Shown in pieces: positions 50,501 to 64,000 of a stretch of 64,000 nt of DNA. The DNA lies in assembly GCF_020085105.1 (NCBI RefSeq), contig NC_058058.1:3357587-3421586 (forward strand), in the 5' to 3' direction. Each line of letters opens with the position of its first letter. Position 1 is the stretch's first letter. The translations under genes were made by a program, and so were the position numbers. The DNA is from Siniperca chuatsi. Taxonomy: Eukaryota > Chordata > Actinopteri > Centrarchiformes > Sinipercidae. The notes below the pieces were generated by a model. It saw only the letters and a program-made list of their open reading frames with translations. It ran no database searches and was not told the DNA's origin.

Positions 50501-53500
50501 GAAAGCAAAAAGAAAATAATTAAAAAAGAAGGTAAAGTTTGAAACACGGTGAACATCCACCATCAAATTGAAAGCTTTCGCTTTCTGGTTCCTCAAAAAG
50601 CTGTGTCCCTGATCCCCCAGACTACATCCACAAATTAAACCCAACTCAGTAATCAATCTGTCAATCAACTAGGGAGCCGGATCCGAAATCCTGCAGTGAC
50701 ATACCAGGCGTTCCTCAGGGTCCAGGCTGCTGAGGCCGGTCTGCAGAGCCAGGATGAAGAACAGAACAGGAGCCACGAAGCCTAAACGCTTGTCCTCCTC
50801 CTCCGTCGAACCTGAATGGTCAAAATAAGACAAAACACTGAACTCCAGTAGCTTTCTTACAGCCAGAATGTACGGCAGATTATAAAGGTTTGTACAGCAT
50901 ACTTGTTGTTAACACACACACACACACACTCAGTCTTACCTATGAAGGCCAGGATGCTGAGGCCGAGGTAGTGTGCGACAGAGGAGATAACGGCACTCAT
51001 CCCCAGAACAGTGAGTGTGGAATCACAGCCAGAGATGATCAGGTTACTCGTCAGATCCCAGAACACGTCCCAGCTCAGCAGGTAACCCTGAAAACAGTGC
51101 AGGCACAGAGCTACGCATGTCACCATTACTTATTACTCCCTTTACTCTTTACAAATCAGAAATGTTTGGGGGATCTAATGCACCACTGCTATCAGATTTA
51201 ATTCTGCCTCCCAAACAAGGAAATAAATAGCATCAACCGATACTGGAGACTGATACCAGTAGTGATTATTTAGCTGATATTTGTTTTTTTAAACATAAAC
51301 ACATAACATTTTGACAGGAATCCATTTAATTTGGTCATTAGAGAATTATGACCATGATATGTACTGACTTTTACCTGTCAGTGCTTCTAAGACACTGTTT
51401 TTAAATGACCTCAAACATATCTTTGGCATTTCTTTATTGAATTTTCTTGTTACATATCAGCCAACATACACACTGATACCTGTGATATAATGAGATTAAA
51501 TAAATGTATGACTAATGTTACTGTGTACAGCAGGCAAAAAAAACGAAAAGATTTCTAGACCTTGAAAATGAAATTTAAGACTTTTTAATACCTAAGGCAT
51601 CTTTTGGAGGAACAGAATTCAGCGCTTTTGAAGACCTGCAGACCTGATTAAAAGCAGACTGAATGGTTCTGATCTTACCTGTGAGTCAGATCTCCCATCT
51701 GTGGCTCCACCTGTAGCATCACCGCTCTCCCTCCTCACCGCCCGCACCACGTAGACCAGGATCAGCGCCTGGGCAGTAACCCGGGTCAGCCAGAACACCC
51801 TCAGCACGTCAGGGAATCTGATCCTCTTCCACGTGTCCTCTAGCAGCAGCTGAAGCCCATAGATCCTGTACATGTGCCGTACGAGCAGGTAGACGTACCG
51901 GCATGAGTAGTAAAACCATTTGAGCCTCATGGCCAGGCACACAGCCGTGTTTAGAGCCAGCGCCAGGCCTGAGAACACAGCCACCAGCTTCCTGACGTCT
52001 GCAGGCAGCTCAATCATCAGCCCCCACAGAGGGATCATGATGTCCAGGACCACCAGCGCGGCGAACACCGACTGGAGGTTGAGCAGGAACACGTAGCCCA
52101 CGGCAAAAACGAGCTGGACTGCAGCCATGCCTAGCCACAGCGTCGGCCCATTTCTAGGAACCAACCTGAACCCCAATGCCGCTTTGTAGTAGGCGCTGTA
52201 GAAGTCTATGTGGGAGGTGGTGTAGTAATTGAAGAGGACCGCCGCCATGCCGAGGAGAACAGCAAAGAAGAGGGTGTAGAACTTGAACAAGGCTTTCTGG
52301 GAAAGTAGCAGCACCACACTGGAGATAAGGACACCTGGGACACAAGACACAACAGAGACCTAGTTAGCAAAGATGAACATTAAAGTGATGGCATGGTAAA
52401 CTATTTCCTATGACACAGACTAGAAAATGAACAACTGTCTGATTGGATTCGCTATAATCAATCTGTTAAAACGACATTAAGTGTTGTGGATTTTCAGGTA
52501 AAGAATGTGAACTTGGTTCTCTGAGAGAGAGTGACGCGAGCGCCCGGAACACAAACGAGATTAGGAGGAAAACAATCAGCTTGCAGCGCTTTAATCCTGA
52601 CAAGTCAAAGGCAGAATAAGCAACAGGGCAAAGCAAGGCAACAGAGAAAAACAAAGAGTCAAACATTTCATCAAACAAACCTGTCTAACATTTCTTAAGA
52701 CATAATAACTCAGACTTTTGGTTGCAGGTCATTGTTCTTGGTGCACGGTACGAATAACATAGACAATTATCAAAAAAGCGTAGGCATATTCCAGGTGAAA
52801 AATTACCCGTCATGAGATGGAAAAATGGAAGCACACAAAACTAAATGGATAAAATGAACACCGGAGTCTTCCATGTGATAGGAATGCTGTCTCCAATACA
52901 CATAATAATAGTGTAATGTATGCTGTTAATGTGTGCACTTGTTTTTGTCATGTATGACCGTAATCACCTTAGTTTTGAAATAAATGAGAACCGTTACAGC
53001 AACCAAAACAACATGCTGATTGGCTGTGGATGAGATGAACAAGACAGATGGTCCTTGATGTTTCACAGCATTGCTATCACTAAGGCAACGCAGTAATAAA
53101 TGATGTCAAACGTCTTAATATTTGTTCATCAGTGTGTTGTCTTTGCACTATATGGGATGGACCACGTGTAGTATTCTGTCTCTTTGTTGTACATTTCTGT
53201 GCAGACTTTTAAAGTAAATAAAGTGGCTCATTATAATTCTTATATCCCATCTGAAGGATTACCAGTTTAGTTTTTGTTTTAGTTTTTAGTTCATGCACTG
53301 TCATGAACTTTTTTAAAAGGTAGGATTAAAGAGAGGTTTGTAATGTGTGTTTTTTAATAAATACTGTTGTTATACTTTACTTATACACTTCCAAGTCTAG
53401 TGTAGTCTACTCTATTAAAAGCAGCAAAACAAAACTCCATCTAGCAAACTGAAGAGCATCAATAAAACATGTTGAAGTGTTAAAGCTGATGTAGTTTTGG

Positions 53501-55476
53501 CATATAAATTTAAATCATTATATTGGAGCTGACTGTCTAATTTTCACCTGACTCTTTCCTTACCCCTTGTACATATTGCCACCTTGACCTTAGGCCCCTA
53601 ACAATGTTTACCACTAACTGAAAAGCTTTGTTCACCTTGGGTCACTGCGTAAAGAATTCAGAACTTTGCTGTTAAAGGGGTGTTTGTGGATGTCTTCACT
53701 TGAATTTATTCAAATATTATTGTTCACATTTTGGTTTGCATCTGTTTGCATTTATTTCAGCTAAACATTCTTAGGGTTATGTGCTGGTACTAAACATGAA
53801 AAACAGTGGGTTGAAGAAACATGAGACTGTTGGCTGACCCACATTAATGGCCCCTTGCCTCTCCAAACCCAGAGCTCTTGGCTAACACCAAGAGGACTTT
53901 CATGGGGGCTGAGCCGTTCAAGGTCGACAAACTGTACAAACGGAGAGTTATGTAACCTGGTAGTTGTTTCTGTGTACAGTGTTTTCTGCTAATGACTAAA
54001 TACTCCACAGAGAGAAGCTTTATCGGGTTGTTCTTTGTTAGGTGGATAAAAACAGCTGTGATTAATGTAGACTAGGTTCAAGGCATCGAACAGCCGAAGC
54101 TATGCCTGTCAACTGCCACAAAAATGTGAAAATGTTTGCCGTGAATCACGTGATACAATAATAACAATGTTATGCCGAATTAGTTATGACAGGCTTGTCT
54201 GTAAAAGAAAACTTTAAGTGCATCAGACTGCAAAAAAACAGATTTGAATTTAATGTCACTGCTGATGGAATAGTATGCCAAAAGTGTCACAAAAGGTAAA
54301 GTATAATGGATTAAAACTGTAATGTCTAAATGAATGGGAAGTAAAACCTTACCAACATTTGTCATATTGTCAAATCTTAAATACACTATCTTTCGAAATG
54401 CTTCACTGTAAAAACTCACTGTACTCAGAACGAAGATAAGCTTTACTTTTTGCCACAAGATCATAAATACTAATATAAGATAGGGGTATCGAGATGATGG
54501 TGTGGTTATTACAGGTGGAATGATTAGTTGATTAACCAACTGGTCCATCAACAGAAATGTAATCTGCAACAATTTAGATAATCTGTTAAAATCGCTTAAG
54601 TAATTTTAAAAGCAAAAATTGATTTTCTTAGTCTTCTATGATAGTAAACTAAATATGTTTGGGTTTTGGACTGCTGGTCAGACAAAACAAGACATTTAAA
54701 TAAGTCAACTTGGTCTCTGGGAAACTGTGATTGGCATTTTTCACTATTTTCTGACATTTTATTTACCAAACGATCAATCGAGAATGAAATTTTAAAAAGT
54801 TAGTTACAGCCCTAGTGTCCATTACTGCAATAACAATTTACGTTTATATCCCCCATGCAATACAGAAACCATGATTCATACAAGATAAAAGCTTTCTAGG
54901 CAAAGTTACAGGGATAAAGAAGTATATTTTGACTGGCAGACTGACAGGCTGCCAAAATGTCACTTTGAGGACTTCCGCTGGATTCCGGCGGGGGTACAGA
55001 ATTTGACACGACACCTGTGATAAAATACCTGACGTTAGTGGTTAGCTATCTTAGCTAGATAGCGAGTTGCTAACATCAAACCAGACTGAATTAGGATTGA
55101 GGCAAACTAGTTTAGCACTGTGTTAGACAAATGTGGCTTGTACTGATGTTACTGCTGGTAGTTAAACGGGATTTAGTCGGTCTTACAGGTGACATAGCTT
55201 CACACTGCTGACTAACGTAGTGGCTAACGCAGCGTCAGTTAGCTAGCTGTCAGTTTGTTGTGTGCTGCTGACAGGATTTGGAGGCTCCTGTACTGGACTT
55301 TTAAGATGCTTACCCATGACTCTGACCAACACCTTCCCCATCGTACCGGCCCATCCCGAACCAGGGTCGTAGTAAGAGTTAAAAATGGCGTCGATAATAA
55401 AGATACAGGGAACTCGCAGAGCCACATCCAGCACCGCTAAGGCCTGCTGGCCTATCCGGGCTTGAGTGGACGCCAT
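47591..55476 (-). CDS. rnf139: RNF139 (TRC8), ER multi-spanning E3 ubiquitin ligase, complete
   Basis: Six coding exons: 55476-55314, 52334-51679, 51087-50940, 50811-50705, 49800-49549, 48373-47591. All have GT-AG and consistent phases; total 2109 nt, 702 residues (human 664). The N-terminal part (ALRVPCIFIIDAIFNSY; then LSQKALFKFY, YLLVRHMYRIYGLQLL, RFPDVLRVFWLTRVTAQA, SGCDSTLTVLGMSAVISSVA, MTDPVLMSLSASHVSSFRR) is the polytopic TRC8 domain in the ER membrane, which includes the sterol-responsive region. Residues 556-594 form a canonical RING-H2: C556-x2-C559-x12-C572-x-H574-x2-H577-x2-C580-x10-C591-x2-C594. The tail is acidic. TRC8 ubiquitinates ER membrane clients and links sterol status to degradation. 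The extra length lies mainly in the exon-2 end and the C-terminal Ala/Gly/Asp-rich tail. Confidence 0.97.
50013..50165 (+). repeat. tRNA-derived SINE in RNF139 intron 4
   Basis: It starts with an A-box-like 'ccatggcttaggggttaag', has a degraded B-box 'agttggagtccgg', then 'gggacctttgtcacatctctc' and 'tttcctgtcatctctctactgtc', ending near 'acaaaggcttaaatacgcc'. This is the layout of a common teleost SINE. It lies between exons 4 and 5. Confidence 0.65.
50912..50929. repeat. (CA)n at the RNF139 exon 3 splice donor
   Basis: On the gene's strand this is a UG repeat starting about 11 nt into intron 3 (donor GTAAGACTGAG then UGUGUG...). UG repeats bind TDP-43/CELF proteins. Effect not known. Confidence 0.8.
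52335..54509. other. RNF139 intron 1, nothing recognised
   Basis: Intron 1 spans 52335-55313. No exon-like ORF was found in this part. Confidence 0.45.
54510..54815 (-). repeat. hAT-like MITE in RNF139 intron 1
   Basis: Reverse orientation. It holds 'tttgggttttggactgctgg', 'acaaaacaagacattt', 'cactattttctgacatttt' and ends 'agttagttacagccctag', the family terminus. Confidence 0.65.
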
Positions 55477-55850
55477 GCGGCTTCAGTGGAGGGCTTATAG
55501 TCCCCGGCTATACATGCAACATTAAAATAAGTTAAAGTCCCCCCCAGCAGTCGCCTCTCGTCTTCGGTTTCGCCTTTGGTGTTTATTTGATAGCAGGGAA
55601 CCTGCTGCCGTCCGCCATGTCGCCCCAGCTGAGCCTCCTGTTGCTTCTTCTTCTGTTAATGCCGGGTCGCTGCCATCCGGAGTGTTATCGCCACCAACCG
55701 TTACACTTCAGGGATCTCCTCAGATCCTGTCTCATCCAGTATCATGAAAAATATTACGATATCCAACTGGCCCTTTCCTCAGGGAAGACCGCAGAAGTTG
55801 CTGGCTGGCTAGGTTGTCTGGTTCCGACTTAAAGTGACGTCACTTCCAGC
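55477..55850. promoter_or_regulatory. RNF139 promoter region with perfect CRE
   Basis: This GC-rich segment lies upstream of RNF139. TGACGTCA at 55835-55842 sits in the 10-bp palindrome GTGACGTCAC and is followed directly by ACTTCC (ETS-like). CREB/ATF and ETS pairs are typical of constitutive vertebrate promoters. The segment may be bidirectional (see the small plus-strand ORF). Confidence 0.5.
55617..55832 (+). CDS. Candidate divergent small secreted-type ORF, 71 codons
   Basis: An ATG at 55617 in near-perfect Kozak context (CCGCCATGT) opens MSPQLSLLLLLLLLMPGRCH and continues PECYRHQPLHFRDLLRSCL to a stop at 55830-55832. The first ~19 residues look like a signal peptide; the remainder has three cysteines in all (CHPEC... 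and RSC). It begins 141 bp from the RNF139 start, on the other strand. I do not recognise it. The CTT/CTG-rich DNA could produce poly-Leu by chance, and CCGCCATGTCG could instead act as a YY1-like promoter element. It may belong to a divergent non-coding transcript. Confidence 0.2.
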   Translation: MSPQLSLLLLLLLLMPGRCHPECYRHQPLHFRDLLRSCLIQYHEKYYDIQLALSSGKTAEVAGWLGCLVPT

Positions 55851-55903
55851 GTCAGAGGGTGTGGCAACTAACGTTGCATGTTTCACAAACAACAACAACA
55901 ACG

Positions 55904-58215
55904 TCTTCTTCTTTTATTTTGATTGGCGGTTGGCAACCAGCTTGCAGGCAGGTGCATAAAATAACAAATAAAAGACAAAAAAAATAAATAAAAATACTTC
56001 AATTCTCTCTATTAACCCTGTTTCCTTCAGGTATTCAATTAGGTGTGTGTAAATTCCCCGTGCAGCATCTCCAAGTTTGTTCCCTACAGTGAAACTTTGT
56101 GAAGCTTTCTTAAATGCTGATGTCAGTTCCTTCCTCTCCTCCTCACAGGCTCCAGCAGCACATGCTGGACAGATTTAGGATGACCACAGTTTGTGCATCT
56201 ACCAGTTGGGTCTTCTTCTTCTTTTCCTTTCGGCTGTTCCCTTTCAGGGGTCGCCACAGCGAATCACGTGCCTCCGTCTAACCCTGTCCTCTGCATCCTC
56301 TTCACTCACACCAATTATCTTCATGTCCTCTCTCACTACATCCATAAATCTCCTCTTTGGTCTTCCTCTAGACCTCCTGCCTGGCAGCTCCAGCCTCAGC
56401 ATCCTTCTACCAATATATTCACAGTCTCTCCTCTGAACACGTCCGAACCACCTCAGTCTGGCCTCTCTGCATCTACCAGTTGGGTGTTGACCTATTTTAT
56501 GAAGTGTCTTATTAAGTCCAGTATGTCCTCTCCTGAGACGGCTTCGGTTCCTGCCCAGCCTGTTTCTGGATATTATATACAGTATTCTTGCCACAGCTTT
56601 ACAAAGTGGAATTTTCATGTTTACCGTTTGTGATCTGAGTGATTGCTTGGCCAGTATATCACCATCTACTCCCACATGAGCAGGGACCCAAACGAAGCAA
56701 ACCGTCAGACCCTCATTGTGCAGTCTGTATATTAAATGGTGGATTTCAAAAAGAAGGTCTCGTCTGCATGATTTCACAGATTTGCCTGTGAGTGCTGCCC
56801 AACTATCAGATGCAATTAGTGCATTATTTTTGTTATTTTTATTCTAACCATTGCAAAGCTATCAAAATAGCTACAAGCTCAACTGTATATACTGACAGGT
56901 GATCTGTGGTTCATTTCTTAATAGCTCCTTCACATTGTGGTATGAACACTGGCGCTCCTGTACGTCCAGTCTCAGGGTCTTTTGAACCATCTGTAAAGAA
57001 CACCAACTTATCTGCAAAGTGCTGCTCACTGTAATTTTGTGCTATCCTCCCAGCTGATCCTAGAGTTCTTCCTCGTTGCTGAATATTAAAATCTACTATA
57101 GGCATCACAAATAGCCAGGGAGGAATATCTGAAGATGGGACTGTTGGACTATGACCCTGCAGATTAACCCAGTATGCCAGCATAAGTTTCACTCTTCTTA
57201 TCCATAATGATATTTCCCCCATTTCAACTTGTATGGCAGCTGCTGAAGATTATTTAAATGCTCCGCTGTATATTCTCAGTCCTTGCGCCTGCTCCACATC
57301 CAGCTTATTAAGGTGACTCTCTGCTGCTGACATACAAGCTACACATCCAGAATCTAATGTAGCTCTCATAAGGGCCTAGTATACATTCACCAATGATGCT
57401 CTGGTTGCTCCCCAGTCTCGTCCTGACAGGCACCTTAAGAGACTGTTGAACTTTTTACACTTGTCTTTTACTGTATCGATGTGCTTCCTCCAAGTCAGCT
57501 TTTCATCAAACAATACTCCTAGAAGCCTAATCACAGTCACCTGCTCAAGTGTTTGGCCATATAGTTTCAGGGCTATTGCTTTATGACGTCTGGAAAAACA
57601 CATCACTTGTGTCTTTGCTACGGATAACTTAAACCCCCACTTATTCGCCCACTGCTCCACCATCTCAACTGCAGCCTGCATTGTCTTTTGTACATATCTT
57701 AGATTTCCTTATCCATAAGGCCCCGTCACCTGCAAACAGCGACCTCCCTATCCCTTTCTCGACTTGTTCAAAGATATCATTAATCATGATGTTAAATACA
57801 ACTGGACTCCAAAAACTGCCCTGCAGGATTCTCAACTCTATATACTCGAGTACTCTGTACCTACTCTTACCTCTATTGTCCTGCCAAATAAGAAGTCCAG
57901 CACCCAGTTATATAGCCTGCCACCCACCCCTAACTCACTTAATTCGACGAGTAGTCCTTCCTTCCACAACATATTGTATGCTTTTTCTACATCAAGGACG
58001 GCTACCACCATTTCCTTGTTTGCTTGGGCTTTCCTAATTTCTGACTAGGCGTAAGATAGAGTCCATTTTATTTCTTCCTTTACGAAACCCACTTAAAGAA
58101 GGAGAAAATTCTACTTTCTAGAAAATATGTTAGTCTCTCCGTTACCATTCGCTCCATAGTTTGCCCTAGTTGTGATGTAAGTGCTATTGGTCTACAGTTT
58201 GAGGGGTCTGCAGTG
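55904..58215 (-). mobile_element. LINE copy A, RT plus RNase H type (I/Nimb-like), degraded
   Basis: Read on the minus strand from 58215: an RT start (DPSNCRPIALTSQLGQTMER), RT core with frameshifts (NIMINDIFEQVEKGIGRSLF, with the YADD-like box altered), then 57681-57376 (RT thumb: WANKWGFKLSVAKTQVMCFS, LLGVLFDEKLTWRKHI), and RNase H (FFTDGSKDPETGR; VWVPAHVGVDG, where the final catalytic motif is damaged). A zinc-knuckle-like HPTGRC...TNCGH C-terminus and a 3' end at about 55904 follow, with the tail sequence AAGAAGAAG. It is 5'-truncated and inactive. A second LINE tail is nested inside it at 56212-56467. RNase H places it in the I-group; the exact family is not determined. Confidence 0.8.
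56212..56467 (-). mobile_element. Nested LINE tail with exact 18-bp target-site duplication
   Basis: The minus strand encodes the end of a second LINE's ORF: REARLRWFGRVQRRDCEYIG, then GRPKRRFMDVVREDM and VSEEDAEDRV ... IRCGDP, then a 3' UTR and an (AAG)n tail. This ending is common in fish and looks RTE/Expander-like (family from memory). The 18-bp sequence TGCATCTACCAGTTGGGT flanks it on both sides (56194-56211 and 56468-56485). This proves a target-primed insertion, 5'-truncated to 256 bp, into LINE copy A. Confidence 0.85.
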
Positions 58216-59110
58216 CTGTCCTGTGCTCAGTAGTGATTTTAAGCTCCATTCCTGCCTTGTCTTGTGTACTATATTTCTTAATATCTCCCTTTCTAAATTA
58301 TATTTCCTACAATGCATGATAATGTGTTCTACATCTTCCAGAGTGCAACATAAATATGATTGGCTTTTCTCCATTATATACAACGTGGAGTGAACACCTG
58401 CATGCCCTAACCTTAGTCGTGTGATGATTACCTCCTGTCTCCTCCTTTAAGCTGTTTAACATGAACTGACTTCTATATATTATAATAATGTCTCCCTTCA
58501 TTATCTGTATCCCATTCCTTCTGCCAGGCGTTAATTATGGCTCTTCTCAGTAAGGATTTTGCCTCTCCCTTACCATAAGATACTTTAATCACTTTGTTGT
58601 CATATACTTTAAGAGCCTGCTTTGCCAATTTATCTGTTTGTTCATTACCTTTAACACCCATATGTGCAGGGACCAAACAAAACTGCCCTTCCTTTGTAAT
58701 CTTAAAAGCATAACGTGAATTTCTATCATTCGAGCTTCTCTGACTGTTTCTACTGGCTGTACTTGCACTATCCACTGAAGGCCAAAAATGATTGCAATTA
58801 TTTCTGCTGAAAATATTAACAATATATCAGTCAATCTATGATATATATTAACATTAAATTCTGGTATATATATATATATATATACACCTATACTCATATG
58901 TCCAACATCAGGATTCTTTGAGCCATCGGTATATATTGTCAGAAATCTATAAAATTGTCTTTGTACATGTTCTTTAACAATATGCTGAATGTTATCTGTT
59001 ACTGACCAATTCTTCTTTTCTTCTAAGAGCTGTAAATTAACGTATGGATCTGGGAGAAGCCATGGGGGAACATTATTTAAAACAACAGATGGACTGTAGT
59101 CCTAAATCCT
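58216..59110 (-). mobile_element. LINE copy B, RNase H and C-terminus, degraded
   Basis: Related to copy A but divergent. On the minus strand: SPSVVLNNVPPWLLPDPYVN, a long open stretch to YTDGSKNPDVGHMSIGV (RNase H start), IFSAEIIAIIFGLQWI, then LVPAHMGVKGNEQTDKLAKQ (RNase H end with His and Asp intact), and the tail LEDVEHIIMHCRKYNLEREI. Frameshifts separate these pieces. It abuts the truncated 5' end of copy A at about 58215. A (TA)n run occurs at 58865-58884. Confidence 0.75.
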
Positions 59111-59165
59111 CCACACTTGTTTCAGCATTTAGGAAAAACCCATGAAAATAATTTAAAAACAATTT

Positions 59166-59171
59166 TTTATT
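59166..59171 (-). terminator. TATDN1 polyadenylation signal (AATAAA)
   Basis: TTTATT on this strand, about 185 nt past the TATDN1 stop and just ahead of LINE copy B. It gives a compact 3' UTR. Confidence 0.5.
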
Positions 59172-59353
59172 TCACAAGCTATTTGACTTTTCAAAATTGG
59201 CAATGGGAGAGTTTTACCCCTGGACCCATCATTCAGACACACACACATTTGTTTCACTACACACACATTCATTCATGAAGAAGCCTTCATCAAGTCTTGA
59301 AGTAAAATAAGACCATATCAGTCAGTTTCATGAAGGTTTAAACTGGATCATCA

Positions 59354-63797
<4,444 letters not shown>

Positions 63798-64000
63798 CTG
63801 TAACAAAGCAACAGATATTACATTACTTATGAAACCTACAGCCTACAGCAAGTCTACAGCAGTGCTTTGAGCTAAATGCTAATGTCAGAATGCTTACAAT
63901 GACAATGCTAACATACTGATGTTTGGCAGGTATAATGCTGACCATGTTCACCACATTAGTTTAGCATGTTAGCATGCCAACATTTGCTAATTAGCACTAA

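Overview
This is a stretch of a teleost fish nuclear genome, probably percomorph-like. The evidence is spliced vertebrate genes with GT-AG introns, an AT-rich background with many (CA)n tracts, and fish-typical repeats: an RNase H-encoding LINE, L2/CR1-type LINE tails, tRNA-derived SINE fragments, a Tc1/mariner fossil and hAT-like MITEs. The species cannot be named from the sequence. I see no prokaryotic or viral gene, no CRISPR array and no operon.

Four genes can be read exon by exon. (1) Positions 1-1170, plus strand: the last coding exons of MTSS1, ending in its WH2 actin-binding motif, followed by a 3' UTR. (2) Positions 12335-43044, minus strand: complete TMEM65, seven coding exons, 239 residues, with a 23-kb first intron full of repeats. 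(3) Positions 47591-55476, minus strand: complete RNF139 (TRC8), six coding exons, 702 residues, with a canonical RING-H2 finger. (4) Positions 59354-63797, minus strand: the 3' nine coding exons of TATDN1; its first ~46 residues lie beyond the right edge. All exon joins were checked for splice consensus and reading phase. The gene set matches the human 8q24.13 neighbourhood (TMEM65, RNF139, TATDN1, MTSS1), but the order and orientation appear rearranged, and NDUFB9 and TRMT12 are not seen here. The genes are neighbours rather than a pathway: actin/membrane scaffolding, a mitochondrial inner-membrane protein, an ER ubiquitin ligase and a TatD nuclease.

Layout: 1-1170 MTSS1 end; 1171-12334 its UTR and an intergenic stretch with foldback elements and hairpins; 12335-43044 TMEM65; 43045-47590 TMEM65 promoter, an unidentified candidate first exon, and the RNF139 3' side; 47591-55476 RNF139; 55477-55850 a possible divergent promoter with a perfect CRE and a small signal-peptide-like ORF; 55904-59110 two adjoining RNase H-type LINE copies, one carrying a nested LINE tail with an exact 18-bp target-site duplication; 59166-63797 TATDN1.

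I did not find a convincing new biological system. The observations most worth checking are the 71-codon ORF facing RNF139, the unidentified membrane-segment exon at 43835-43970, the fragmented exon structure of RNF139, and several perfect hairpins or foldback elements.
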